Positions 12,893 through 24,146 of a DNA stretch of 64,000 nucleotides are shown one piece after another. Made by a program: the position numbers and the translations under genes. The stretch's first letter is position 1. The number at the start of each line of letters is the position of its first letter. The DNA comes from Sphaerosporella brunnea (lineage: Eukaryota; Ascomycota; Pezizomycetes; Pezizales; Pyronemataceae): contig VXIS01000105.1 in the NCBI GenBank assembly GCA_008704415.1, positions 62,001 through 126,000 on the forward strand, in the 5' to 3' direction. The notes under the pieces were generated by a model, which was given only the letters and a program-made list of their open reading frames with translations, had not been told where the DNA came from and ran no database searches.

Positions 12893-13568
12893 ATGGCTTC
12901 TACTCCGAAGGGAATCGCTCGCAGTACTACTAATGGCGGTAAGGGTAAGGGCAAGATTGCGCTGGGTGGACTCGGCCGCGGATTTGCCCGCAACAAACAC
13001 AGGAAAATCCTCAAGGATACCGTTCAGGGAATCTGTAAGCTACCTCTCACCGTGTGAAGCATAAAACAAAACTGACAATGTTATGCTACAGCCAAGGGCG
13101 ATCTCCGGTTTGTTTTCCTAATTGGGGAGCGAGCGAGAGATGAAAGAGTCTAAGCTGATTGCTTCCTAGCCGCCTTGCCCGTCGTGGAGGTGTCAAGAGA
13201 ATTTCTATGTCCGTCTATGAGGAGATGCGCGCCTCGATGAAGATGTACCTTGTCAACGTATGTGTTGTTGATCGAGTTCTGGGGTCTCAGGATGTACTGA
13301 CGGACGGATGCCTTAGATCTTGCGGGACTGTGTCACCTTCGTGGAGCACGGCAACCGCAAGACCGTAACTACCGTCGACGTAGTGTTCGCTTTGAAGAGG
13401 GTATGTTTGCTCCATTTCCTCCTTTTTTCTTTCAGTTAGCTAAGGCGTTGCAGATCGGACGTCCGATTTACGGTTTGTCTACTCCCTCCTCCACCTCCTT
13501 CCCCTACCATACTAATGAAGCTGCGTGTAGGATTTGACGACGCCCAAAGGCTGGCCAAGCGACGATAA
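12893..13568 (+). CDS. Divergent histone H4 variant
   Basis: Six exons, 12893-13034, 13092-13107, 13170-13257, 13317-13400, 13454-13472 and 13531-13568, encode 128 aa against 103 in canonical H4. The core is clearly H4: [40 protein letters not shown] and the final YGF. It is strongly altered elsewhere: a longer N-tail without the canonical [20 protein letters not shown] pattern, KGD in place of KPA before [20 protein letters not shown] in helix 2, and a tail [10 protein letters not shown] beyond the usual YGFGG end. Exons of 16 and 19 nt are striking. Neurospora has a described H4 variant (hH4v); this is probably an orthologue (inference). All splice joints keep the frame and conserved residues, so I consider it an intact gene with unknown specialised function. 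Confidence 0.9.
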
Positions 13569-13923
13569 GATGCCAGCTGTTCATTTACATCTCTAACCCC
13601 TCTTTCGGCGCATTGTGTTTGTATTTTTCTTTCTCTTCTCGTTGGGGTCTGAATTCGATGCAATGTTTGTTTGCTTCATGGGTCTGGCTGGCTTTTGTTT
13701 TTCTTTTTCGGGCTGCTTTGTTCTCTCTGTATCGGCGCTAAATACCATGATACCTCCTCTTTGCTGTTGCATCAAATAAACGATAGCTGGTGTGCTCAAA
13801 GTTAAATTTCTGCATGACTTTCCAGAAGCTTCTCCCTCAAGCTACCCCTGTCTAAAAGCTTCGCCCGCTGCTGTCACACAACGTCAAGTCTCGTACGCAC
13901 TCATCTCACCAAACATACCACAC

Positions 13924-14601
13924 ATGCCACCATTACGAAGCATCAACACCAACCCGTCTCCACTCGACTTCATCAACACAATAGCGCAGGCCGCCCTCAA
14001 AACTCCAGCAAAAAGCATTCTAATAATCTGCACAACCCCGGCAGCATTCTTCAAGCAAGCCGCCGCCGCCGCCGCCGCCTCCGCCTCCGCCTCCGCCTCC
14101 GCCTGCACCTCCCCACCGACAACCCTACAAACTCTGGCTGCCTCCTCCCGCATAGACGTGGTGTTCGCGCCCAGCTTACTACACTTGCGGGCATATCTTT
14201 CGACAATCACTTCCTCTCCGCGGGCAGATGCGGATGAGCGAGGAGTGTTGGCGATATGGGGACTTATAGCCGCACATAAGGAAACGGCGGAGTACTCGGC
14301 ACAAGGACTAGGGCGAACCCTCGCCGCGATGGTCGAGACGGGAAGGGAAGTTACTATTGCGGACGGGGACGAGAATTGGTGGGAGGCCGAGGTCCCCGTG
14401 TTGAATAAAATTGGGGGATCGGGCCTTGAGGGCCGCGGCGTTGGGTTGGAGAGAGTGCTGGGACGGTGGTTTCGGTTCCCGCCGGCGTCCGTGGGCGGGG
14501 TTGGGACCGAGACTGGGGCGGAGACGGTGATGGGGGCGACGGAGGCGGCATTTGGGCTCGGTTACGGGGAGGGGGTACGGGATGAGGGGGCTGAGGCCTA
14601 G
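13924..14601 (+). CDS. Conserved-looking fungal protein of unknown function
   Basis: An intronless 225-codon ORF starting at the first in-frame ATG, 355 bases after the histone variant. The N-terminal third has a PSPLDFINTIAQAALKT helix and a hydrophobic strand SILIICTT, then an Ala/Ser tract encoded by GCC/TCC repeats (about residues 45-60). The middle has VVFAPSLLHLRAYLS and WGLIAAHKETAEYSAQGLGRTLAAMVE, and VLGRWFRF follows. The layout recalls uncharacterised Pezizomycotina proteins I have seen, but I cannot name a function. The C-terminal third is Gly-rich and the DNA very GC-rich, so the exact stop region may differ if an intron was missed. Confidence 0.6.
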   Translation: MPPLRSINTNPSPLDFINTIAQAALKTPAKSILIICTTPAAFFKQAAAAAAASASASASACTSPPTTLQTLAASSRIDVVFAPSLLHLRAYLSTITSSPRADADERGVLAIWGLIAAHKETAEYSAQGLGRTLAAMVETGREVTIADGDENWWEAEVPVLNKIGGSGLEGRGVGLERVLGRWFRFPPASVGGVGTETGAETVMGATEAAFGLGYGEGVRDEGAEA

Positions 14602-17474
14602 ACCGGGGCGGCCGGGACACCGACACAATTCCAGGGGGGAGAGGCGGGGATAGACGGCGGAGAAGCGGGGAAGCGTTGGAGTTAGATAGGGCCGCGGAAT
14701 GCAGAATACTAGGAATCCACAACGGGGAATGCAGGGATGTTCTGGGGGGGAGGGGGGGTCAGCTGCTGCTACGGGTATGTCGGCATCACGAAGATCTAGG
14801 GGAGCAGCGGATGCGCGAGCTAATTCATCCGCTACCAGTTGACGAGCGGGATTATCGACTTATCGCTCTTGGGAGTTGGGACCAAGGCATCGGTTGCGTG
14901 TTTCAGCCAGGAGCTTCTCCAGATCGTGATGGAGTTGTGGAGTTGACATCTAGAGTATGGCTCCGAAGAGAGCGGCGTTCGGGTGCGTCCCTGCCTCGGA
15001 ACGTATACCGAACACCGGCACGCACGGCCTCCCGAGCCCTCCTGTAACTCCGGTTGCTTGCTCTGCTTCTATTTTGAGAGCTGGGTTGTGTTACGCACTT
15101 ATGATTGCTATGCATCCTGTCCCGAAACTGTGGTCATTGGGCAGTCGGCCCAAACATGCCGGCGTTTATCCTGATAAGAGCCAGAATTCCCTCATCAGGG
15201 AGTGTATCGTGAGTCACTTTTGGGGCGTCTCGATAGGAGGCATAGGGATGACGTTCAAAAGGCGTTGAATAACTTGAATTCTGCGAGCTTTGAAAGTGCA
15301 CGTGCGCCTCGGCGCCACCCACGGGTAGGGTCTCATCGGTTGCCGACAGTTGCCATTCGGGGAGGTAGTCTTTTCGGAGGCAGCGGGCGTATAGGGCTGA
15401 GTGGGTCTAGGAGGCACGAGCGTTGTGTCATGTTTGTTTATTTCCCAAGATCGTGAATGCATGTAAACAATCCGAATGCAGTAATGTGGATTCCGGGGAA
15501 TGGAGTCCACCTTATGTGCCTGTGGGTGGACATGATGTAGTACTCTATGTTGGTGCTCCGCTTATCGTGCATGTGGATTAAGTGAATTTGCAGTGTTATC
15601 GCGAGGGTCTCCATTTCGATAATTATAACGCCACAACAAATAATTAAAATCTGAGAATACAGAATTCTCGAGCCAATGATTCATATGAGACTTTACGGTC
15701 AATCCTCAATAGCCAGCCTTAAAAGCCACAGGAACAATCTATTGAAGCCCAGCCAGCAGCCGGTTCAGCCCGGGCTATGAATGAAGCAAGTGAGCAACCA
15801 CCACTGTCGTCCAGCGCTCCCTTCAAGCTTGCTCGTTTCCCCAGCTCTGCAATAGTGCTCTACCTATCAGCCAGCCGCATTGTTTATGGCAGATGCTGCT
15901 TCTGCAGGTTCTGAAATCGTCACATGATAACTCGGTGGGAGATCCAGATGTCCAGATGAACGGAGAAGCAGTATCCGAAGACTTCGATGACGAAGAACCA
16001 AGCTTAGGCCGGGCTTTTATAAAGCCCGACAGCCAACAGCCTAACGCGCAGGTTGAAGGTGATCGCCTTTCGCCGGCGAGCCGGGATAGACGAACTCGAA
16101 GAAGCAGACGTACCCTGCCCGAGGATTCATTGGCGTTCGATAGATTGCTTTCTCTGGGGAGAACATCAAACCGCGGTGCTAGAGACAAGTTCACTCGTTT
16201 ACAACGATGTGACAACTTGTTGCAGAGACCGCATGCCCACGATTGATGTTCTCCTGGGTGCCTCGTGAAACCAAATTAGAGCAATTGGCCCCTCGCACAC
16301 GGCGGTGAAGAAATTGCCAAACTCGGAACCCACGGGCTAGGCGTCGCAGAAAGTATCCGCTTCTTCTTGTCTTTGCTTTTTGCTGGCTGTCAGGTCTTAC
16401 AACTCTTCAGAAAAAAACCCAAGTACTAAGTATCTTCTGATGCAGAATGCATGCCTAAGTAGTCCTTGCCTTGCCGAATATCCGAGTCGATGTGAGTGTG
16501 CCCGATTTCTGCCCTGCCGGCAAGTGCTGCAGTGGCGATAGGGAAGAGATAGAGTAGTACTCTACTCCATTCTGCTGCTTTGAATGCGCGGTGGTTCAGA
16601 TACTCTACACAGAGTATGCCATTCAGACTTAGAATGTTCTTGCTTTCCTTTCCGCGTGGCTGCTGCTTTTGCTTCATCTCTATCCGATCGTAGCAACAAG
16701 CCGTGCGTGTGCGCTAGTGAAGCTGATGAAGATTTGATGCCGACTTTTGCGGTAACCAATCGAGGCGCTCTACTCTAGTGTCGTTCCGAGCCGTTAAGCA
16801 GCAGCCAGTTAACCAACCATATGCAGAATAGGTAGTGCCAGTCGCGGAAAGACCTTCTTGCTCCGACGCTCCCTCTTCCTTCTTTGAATTCCTCCCATCA
16901 AAGCCCAGTCGCCTCCTCCTCCTCCTCCTCCTCCTCCTCCTCCTCCTCCTCCTCCTCCTCCTCCTCCCGGGCCTCGCTCTCTGCTTCCCACCTGCCAGCA
17001 GCAGTATCATATCATCGCCACTTTTATCCGCACACACCCTCGAAACACGTAGTCCAAGGTAAATCGCTGCAGGCTCTTTCAGACACCCCATCTCCGAATA
17101 CGGAAACCTTGCCTGTCCCAACGAAGGAACCCCCACGCCACATTGAGTTCGTCCGGACCACCGCTGCTGAATTCCTCCGTTTGCAGCTGTCCGCGTGTCG
17201 CACATCTCTTCCGGAACTTTTGATTGAAAATAAATAAATAAATAAAAATCTCTATCCAAATACGTCCATCAGCCACGGACAACCCCCCACACCGCATATA
17301 CATAATACATCTTACAAAGACTCACCTCGCCCTCCCACACACCCTCCCACTCCGCCAATCAGGCAGCAGCAGCGATTCGCACATACATTCACTTATCGCC
17401 GAGCATTGAGCTCCTGGGGGCTACCGCGGGGGAACATACATACGCACAACAACTTGCATTGCATACGACGGGTC
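14602..17474. other. Gene-poor stretch before sat4-like kinase
   Basis: Nearly 2.9 kb without a gene I can support. ORFs at 14676-15047 and 15893-16246 have no recognisable domain and no consistent splice context. A GGGCTTTTATAAAGCCC hairpin lies at about 16011-16027. The last ~1 kb, with a CCT microsatellite and pyrimidine-rich DNA, is probably the long promoter and 5' UTR of the kinase. Confidence 0.4.
16912..16968 (+). repeat. (CCT)n microsatellite
   Basis: About 19 uninterrupted CCT units in the region upstream of the kinase gene. Confidence 0.95.
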
Positions 17475-19860
17475 ATGGCGTCGTCTGAGGGAACCAATAT
17501 CATGGCCGGGGGTCCAAGGCCAAAGGAGCAACAGAACGGGGAACAGAGTGAGCGCCTTCATGGGAAATCGTCGTCCGTCCACTTCAGCAGTGAGGAGCCA
17601 GAACAGATTCCAGTAATACCGCCATCTCCTGAAGTTGAGCCTGTAGACGGTTCGAGACACCACCGCCAACGACAGCTCGACAGCTTGACCGACAGCTTGG
17701 CCGCCTCCCTTCAAAAGCAAAGACTCGCACACTTCGATTATCAGCCATTCTCGCTGCCGCCGTCTCGTGTGAGTCCCTCCCGCTTTTGCTTCCAGACGTC
17801 GGGGTTTTTCTATTTCCGTTGCTGTTGGTATTGTTTCATGTTTGTGTTTGTGTGGGTTTGTGTTCAACCCCATGTTCGGATAACCTTTGTGCCGGCCCGG
17901 AAAGCCTCGTATCGTATTCGTCATTTGCGGGGAATGTTGACTGACCTTGCATTGAATTCCAGGTACCTTCGAGGGAGAACCTTTCTACGCCTGACTCCCC
18001 AAGGAAACAAATGCATTCACCACCACTCACTCCAGCTTCAACGCAAGATCGCCCGCCCTTTCGACAGTCTCGCTCTGATGATCATCGATCATCGTTGCAG
18101 CCTTCGCGGCACCACCTTGGCGACCCAAACACCATGACACCGCAGACGTCGCCTCCCCGGCTGAGCAACGGTGCAGGAACTCCCAGGAGTGTTGGCGACG
18201 GAGCTTCTGCTGCCACCTCACCTGCGAGTTCAAGGCCTGTGTCTTCGCATGCGCCGCACAACAGAGCTCCCACATTTAGTATAGGTCCAGCCGATTTCAG
18301 CATACCTTCTACGTCGGAATTCGGAGAGAGTCCCAGCATGACTCCTGCCGGTACTCGCTCAGGAGCAACCACACCCACATCGTATGGACCATCTCGACCA
18401 TTCACGCCCGCACCTGAACCGGATGATCCCTATGCTCGACACAGAAGGCCTCCGCAGTCCAAGAAATTGGAAGACATCGAGCCTCGCTTCAAGTTTGGGA
18501 AAACTCGCCAGACTCATTCCAGCTCAAACTTGGCTGCACTTGGACATCATGACAAGAGCGACAAGAAGCACCACCACTCACACCTCTCTCTGGCATCTCT
18601 GGGCAAAGAGGATCATGGGCTAGGAGCTAAAAAGTCTTCCATGGGAGACCTGAAGCGCTTCTTCAAGGGTGGAAAGAAGAGAGCACAGTCTCCCAGCGCA
18701 ACCTCAACACACAGCAGCAAGTCCGGAACTACCGTTGGAGCTGCCCCATTCGCGGATGACTACGGACTAAACAAGAAGTATGGAAAGTTGGGAAAGGTTT
18801 TAGGTTCAGGTGCCGGAGGATCAGTGAGGCTTATGAAGCGCTCAAGCGATGGAGTCACTTTTGCAGTTAAGGAATTTCGAGCAAGGCACACGTACGAGAC
18901 GGAGCGAGAATATGCGAAGAAGGTTACTGCCGAATTCTGCATTGGATCTACTCTACATCATGGAAATATCATCGAAACATTGGATATAGTTCACGAACGG
19001 GGTCGATGGTACGAGGTGATGGAGTATTGCCCCTACGACTTGTTCGCCACTGTCATGACGGGGAAGATGACGCGAGAGGAGGTTGCATGCTGCTTCATGC
19101 AAATTTTGAGTGGTGTAACATTTTTGCATTCGATGGGTTTGGCCCATCGAGATTTGAAGCTGGACAACGTTGTCATCAACGAGCATGGCATTCTCAAAAT
19201 TATCGACTTTGGTAGCGCCAGCGTCTTCAGATATCCTTTTGAGAATGGCATAGTGGAAGCACATGGTAAGTATCCCGGACGGGTCGGAATTAGCAGCATC
19301 TTATTCACATGTTTATTGCAGGCATCGTCGGCTCGGATCCATATCTGGCCCCGGAGGTGTGTAACGAGCTCAAATACGACCCGCAACCAGCTGATATCTG
19401 GTCGCTCGCGATTATCTACTGTTGCATGACGTTGCGCCGTTTCCCCTGGAAAGCACCTCGGCAATCTGACAATTCCTTCCGGCTCTTCTCGTCGCCGCCT
19501 GACCACCCTTCGACCCCAGCGTCAGAGAAGGAAAATGAAGGCACTAGCGCGAATCCGGCACCTAGCACAGTCACTGGAGCGGGCCAACCGCCGCCGAAGG
19601 GACCAAACCGTTTGCTCCGGATCCTACCAAGAGAATCCAGATACATAATCGGAAGAATGTTGGAGTTGAACCCGGTCAAGCGAGCGACGTTGGAAGAAAT
19701 ATGGCAAGACGATTGGATCATGGGAATCGAATATTGCAAGCAGGAACAGGGAACCGTCATCCATGCTGCGAATCATGCTCATATACTCGAGACGCAGCCG
19801 AGCGAGAAGGAGCCATCCAGGAAGAAGAGTCAGGAGTCGCGAAAAGTCTCGGCGAAGTAG
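17475..19860 (+). CDS. sat4: Sat4/Hal4-like serine/threonine protein kinase
   Basis: Fungal-specific kinase of the Hal4(Sat4)/Hal5/Npr1 group, which in yeast stabilises potassium and nutrient transporters at the plasma membrane. Exons 17475-17768, 17963-19265 and 19322-19860 give 711 aa. The N-terminal ~350 residues are Ser/Pro/Thr-rich and probably disordered regulatory sequence. The kinase domain follows with a Gly loop GSGAGGSV, the lysine in FAVKEF, catalytic loop HRDLKLDN, metal-binding IDFGSA and the activation-segment end [11 protein letters not shown], a Sat4/Hal5 signature. All catalytic residues are present. The start is the first in-frame ATG. The insert between the activation segment and the last helices (about residues 555-600) is Pro/Ser-rich. 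Paralogue assignment within the Hal4/Hal5 group is moderately certain. Confidence 0.9.
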
Positions 19861-20453
19861 GAGCAACGCTGGATGCAATGGACTTCCGCGAACTGGTCTT
19901 AGATTGTGTTTTTTGATGGGGAGGGGTGGAGGAGGTCATGTTTTGGGAGACGGTGGGTTTTCCTTTGTTATCATCATTCCATCAGTAGTCTTCCAGACTG
20001 CAACAGGCCTTGTCGGCGTCGTCTTTCCTTTTGTGATTCTGCCACCCCTTGCGGCGGAGTTCTTCTAGAGTTTGTGTAATATTCTTGAGAAGGAGGTGGC
20101 GGCAGCGGAACTACTCCAGATTGACAGCGAGTGACGAGTCATGAGGTGATTCTGTTTTTTTTTCTTTTCTTTTTTTCTCATTTCTTGTGATAAAAGTGGA
20201 CCCTTTCCTGTTTCTTTTGTGATACTGATAACTAGCATCGCGGACGTGCTTTCCTTTTCTTCTCTTGATGAATTCTACCCTGTAGATGTATTGGTTGGGC
20301 GATTTTTTTTCCGCGCTTTTCATTTTCCTTGTCTGGGGTGGGGCTAGAGGTATTGTAGAGAGAAATTAGAAACATCGAAGATGTGCTTTTTGTTTTTTGT
20401 TTTTGCTTTTTTTCTATACAGTAGTGTACATGTGTGGGTGAGGTGAGGTATCC
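19861..20453. other. Convergent 3' region, kinase and uL11m
   Basis: Two converging genes share this ~590-bp stretch. It contains T-rich runs at 20153-20176 and 20388-20414, probably 3' UTR signals. No gene seen. Confidence 0.5.
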
Positions 20454-21263
20454 TTATGGGTGCACTTCGATACCGACGGTCTTTGCCTGGGCGAGAATAC
20501 ACTTTACGATGGATTCGAGAGTGAGACCGGCTAAGCGGGGTTCCTACACAACATCAGCACACCGGCTATCCTCCACCTGTGGGGGGCACGTACCGAGTGC
20601 TTTATTTTCGCAATCTCGTAAACATGCTTCAGTGAGACCTTTCCGACGGTCTCCTGGCCGGGATTGTTCGTTCCCTTCAACTTCCCTTTCTTCTTTTCCA
20701 CGCCCGCTGCGTTCAGCAGCATCCAGCTTGTTGCCGGCGTTCGCAGATCGAAGGTGAAGGAGCGGTCGGGACGCACGGTGATACGCGCAGGGATCGGCGT
20801 GCCCTGGGTTTGTTAGTGCGGTTGGGGGGGGGGGGGGGCGGAGGCGGCGGTGCGGCGGCGAGATGGAAGTTGGGGTGGGTGCGGGCTTGAGCTCGCCCGT
20901 GGAAATCTGGGTTGAACACAGCCAAAGGAACACCTGGGGTTCAGGCGGTCTTCCAGTTCCTAATCTGAACTTCCCACACCGCAACAACTCCAGCTCCACA
21001 GCAGGTATATGTAGTCAGGGCGAGTAGTACGTACAACGGCGATGTGCGCGGTGCGGGCATTGAATTCCTACGGGTACGCTTCATCAGTTCTGAGCCTTGC
21101 ATCGTTTCCGGTGGTGTAGTGGGCAGCGGCGGACCTTGCAGAAATCCATAGACTTCACACCCTTAGAACCGAGAGCGGGACCGACTGGCGGCGATGGCGT
21201 CGCCTGGCCCGCGCCGACTATCAGCTTGACGATCTGGTTTTTTTGGATTGCTTTCTTGGCCAT
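20454..21263 (-). CDS. MRPL19: Mitochondrial large-subunit ribosomal protein uL11m
   Basis: Bacterial-type L11 protein of the mitochondrial ribosome stalk base, where it binds the GTPase-associated rRNA. Exons on the minus strand: 21263-21135, 21067-21035, 20803-20594 and 20543-20454, 153 aa. Diagnostic L11 features are [21 protein letters not shown] with the proline-rich linker, [24 protein letters not shown] and [14 protein letters not shown]. Cytosolic L12 has a different start, so a mitochondrial role is inferred from the bacterial-like sequence. No clear N-terminal targeting peptide is visible, as in other fungal L11m. Intron 2 (20804-21034, 231 bp) is long for this window and contains a G12 run. 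Transcribed divergently from the Dcn1-like gene. Confidence 0.93.
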
Positions 21264-21832
21264 TTCGTTGCTGCGGCGTGTGGGGGGGGGGAGGTGGGCG
21301 CAGATGAAGGTTGGGATTGTTGGTGCAGATGTTTTTTGCGGCTCGGCGGCGGCGCACGTGATGGCTTGGCGTGCTCAGATGGGGGGACGCGTGAGAGGCG
21401 CGTCGCGTCGTCTGCGAGAACCGAGTGTGTAATTGGCTATTGGTGCGATTTGTCTTTGGAGGAAGAGGCTCACTCCACGCGCTGCAATTCGCTGCTGGGG
21501 TGATTCGAGCAAACTCGCCTTTCTTTCTGTCTTGGGTGCAGAGGATCGAATAAATCTCAAACAGCTCGTCCAAACCTCTCTACATACTACCACCCACCAC
21601 CACCTCTCACCCGCCACTTCAACGCATCACCCTCCCCCGTAGACCAGCGTCTGCGAAGAGGTTCGAGAAAAAATAAAAATAAATAAAAATAAACAGCAAC
21701 TGCCAAGCTAGGGCAAGCTCCCGAGATCAACTTGAGAGAGCTTCGTCTCTTGCTTCTTGACTCACATTATACATTCACAGCCAACTACCCTCCCCATCGC
21801 CCGTGTGCAGTTATTCGCAGACCAACAGCACA
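21264..21832. promoter_or_regulatory. Divergent promoter region, uL11m and dcn1
   Basis: A 569-bp shared upstream region between oppositely oriented genes. It includes a G9 run near 21283 and an AAATAAA-rich segment at about 21668-21694. No ORF of note. Confidence 0.5.
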
Positions 21833-23135
21833 ATGCCGCCCAAAAAGAAAATCCGGACGGCCGACACCTCCAACACCACCGGCACCACCGCCGCCGCACC
21901 TCCAACACGGGCCCCGCTTAAACGACGCACCACCACCACCACCACTGCTGCCCCCCCAACCACCACCACCACCACCCGTGTTACCAGGTCTTCCACCAGG
22001 AACCAGACTGCTGCCCAGTCAGCTCCTGTTCCAGAGGTTGCAGCACCTAAGAACGGAAGGCGGAAGCGTACCGCTGCTGCTGCCGTGTTAGATTCAGAAG
22101 ACGAATCCACCATGCCGCCAGCCAAGACTACTCGTGTTGCCAAGGATCGGGGTGCTGGGGCCACTGTCGCCAAGAAGCCCGTGGCAGTTCCCAAGAAGGC
22201 GGTAGCTCCCAAGAAGGCGGTAGCTCCCAAGAAGGCGGTTGCTCCCAAGAAGGCGGTAGCTCCCAAGAAGGCGGTGGCTAAGGAGCCGATGACTGCGGAT
22301 AAGTGGTTTGACCTGTTGAAGGGTATGTTGCGTGCCTCCAGTACAAAGTGAAGGCCAGTTGAGGCTGATATTGCTGTTGCAGGTAGCTATGAAGTCCTCA
22401 ACCCGGCCAATGTGGTGAACTGGATGCAAGAACTCGACGTCCCGATGGAAACCCCGCTGTACTACTTCCTGTTGTACAGCTGTCAGTCTACTGCGCAGTT
22501 CACGATCACCAAGTCGCAGTTTGTAAACTTTATGAATGGCATTGGGTATGCAACTTCTTGCCCGACGCTGCCGGCACTGTATTAACAGCTTGATGCAGCG
22601 TTAAAAACAACGACCAGCTCCTTGCTAAGATTGGTCCCATGTTGACTGCCATCCGTCCTTCGCTGGACCCGGTGAACCCCCGGTTCAAGCCTTTCTACAA
22701 GTGGTGCTTCAACCATTGCCGGGATGAAGGTGCGAAGAACGTCCCGGTTGATATATCGTGCGAACTCTTCAGCATTCTGCTCGACACCAACAGGTACTCG
22801 ATCACGTGGAAGCCTGACAAGGATGGACCCAAGGATGGCCGCTCTTCAGGGGAATTCCCGCATGTGCACGCCTTCATCGAATACTTGGCAACTGGACCCG
22901 TCAAGGTCATCACCAAGGATCAGTTCGACCAGTTCTATGAATTCAATGCCAGCATCTCCTGGGATCTCAAGGAGCATTCTGAAGAGAGCGCTTGTAGGTT
23001 CCCTTGGTGTGATTTTCGAGAGATTAAAGATTGACACTCCGTACAGGGCCCGCCTTGCTTGATAACTACGTGGCCTGGAAGAAGGAAAAGTACCCCTCTC
23101 CTGTTCAGCTCGAGTCCAAGACCGAGGAGGATTAG
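21833..23135 (+). CDS. dcn1: Dcn1-like cullin neddylation protein with basic N-terminal tail
   Basis: Dcn1/DCUN1D proteins act as co-E3 ligases that help Ubc12 attach Nedd8 to cullins. Exons 21833-22322, 22383-22545, 22599-22993 and 23047-23135 give 378 aa. The C-terminal ~220 residues form the PONY (potentiating neddylation) domain: FKPFYKWCFNHCRDEG, CELFSILLD, FIEYLATGPVKVITKDQFDQFYEF and SAWPALLDNYVAWKKEKYP. The N-terminal ~165 residues are Thr/Ala/Lys-rich, start MPPKKK and carry five tandem PKKAVA units, resembling a histone-H1-like or nuclear tail; no UBA domain is visible. The start is the first ATG after a leader with no competing upstream frame. Neddylation role follows from the family; the tail function is unknown. 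Confidence 0.88.
22190..22279 (+). repeat. Tandem 18-bp repeat coding PKKAVA units
   Basis: Five near-identical 18-base units (CCCAAGAAGGCGGTAGCT type) inside the Dcn1-like ORF. Copy number probably varies between strains, since the units are almost identical. Confidence 0.93.
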
Positions 23136-23639
23136 AGGTCTTCAGCAGAGTCCGAGTACTACCCGTGCTAAATTCCACACTCTGCATGATAATGTGCTTC
23201 ATTGTTGCTACCGGGTCCTTGCTTCGTTACTTACTCGGCAGGAGGCGTTGTTCTTGGAAGGTGCTTTTCTGCGCCGGTTGGTACACATTTTCATACTTAA
23301 TTTCTACGATTGTGTTTTCCTAAAGTTCAAAATGCCGGTAATGGTAGGTTTTTGTCCTTTTAATGTGCAGGCATGCTCTGTTTTCTGGGTTGTAATCGGG
23401 GTTAAAGGGTAGCGATGATACAACTGGCTTGCACACGTGACTGTTGACTCTGTTCTTAAATCTTAGCCACAGTCATTTCCCTTAAATTCTCTAAACTTCG
23501 AAAATCCACGACTCCAGCGCGAAAAAAAAAAAGCCCCACGCTCGAAACAAAAGCCTTGTAGATCCAAGGGATTTAGGTACCTATCAGGCAGGGCCCAGCC
23601 AGTTGACAAAGATAGTCGGTCCAGGGCACCACAAATCGC
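23136..23639. other. Intergenic region after dcn1
   Basis: 3' UTR of dcn1 and unassigned DNA; an A11 run at about 23522. No gene recognised. Confidence 0.4.
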
Positions 23640-23954
23640 CAAGCTCAACTTCCATCCCACGCAAGAGAGTGTGGACATGGATGTGCTCACTGCTGCTTAC
23701 AAGACGTTGTCGTAGGTGGAGTTAAGGCGGGCATATAACGCCAGTTACAGCAGCAGTGGTGGGGGAGGAAGAGGAGGAGGAGGGAGCGATGTTGTGCAGA
23801 CGGTTGATCTGAATGAGTTTGTGTTTAGGGAGGAGGAGGCGGAGGGGGGACGATATATAGAGTTTGTCTTGGCGTCGGGTCGGGAGGCGGAGAAGGATGG
23901 TGGGATGCGTGGGGTCTTTGGTGGCGGGTGGGGTTTGAGGTTGTAGATGGTTAA
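23640..23954 (+). pseudogene. DPH4/JJJ3-like J-protein relic
   Basis: Conceptual translation resembles the end of a Dph4 J domain and what follows: KLNFHP, VDMDVLTAAYKTLS, then ELRRAYNASY, VVQTVDLNEFVF and, in another frame, LWWRVGFEVVDG, which matches the family's C-terminal GCSLW-type end. Dph4 is a zinc-binding J-protein needed for diphthamide synthesis on elongation factor 2. Here an in-frame TAG (23713-23715) interrupts the J-domain part, a frameshift separates the last ~16 residues, the four zinc-ribbon cysteines are absent and the HPD-containing start is not found. No plausible intron removes the stop. I read it as a decayed copy; a misassembled functional gene is less likely. Whether an intact copy exists elsewhere cannot be seen. 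Confidence 0.6.
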
Positions 23955-24036
23955 TGCCACGGGTGGTGGAGAATACCAACACGATGAGCAATTAATAGAT
24001 CTCTTCCTTCAGCGTCCAAACACCAACGGAAAAAAA

Positions 24037-24067
24037 CGAAAAAAAAAAAAAAAAAAAAAAAAAAAAA
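24037..24067 (+). repeat. Poly(A) run
   Basis: A run of about 28 adenines. It could be a homopolymer in non-coding DNA or the tail of an old retro-inserted sequence; no element was recognised next to it. Confidence 0.85.
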
Positions 24068-24146
24068 CAAGTGCAAAGCAAAAATTGCGACGCCGAAAGG
24101 ATCCCAAAACCCTTTCTTTCGTAGAAACATCGTCTCTCTTTGTGCG

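Noticed and set aside
14354..14722. Pro-rich minus-strand ORF
   Set aside because: Shadow of the Gly-rich end of the unknown gene; low complexity, no splice or start support.
15893..16246. 117-codon ORF with acidic start and Arg-rich end
   Set aside because: No domain, no conserved motif, and competing frames overlap; could be chance. Left as non-coding.
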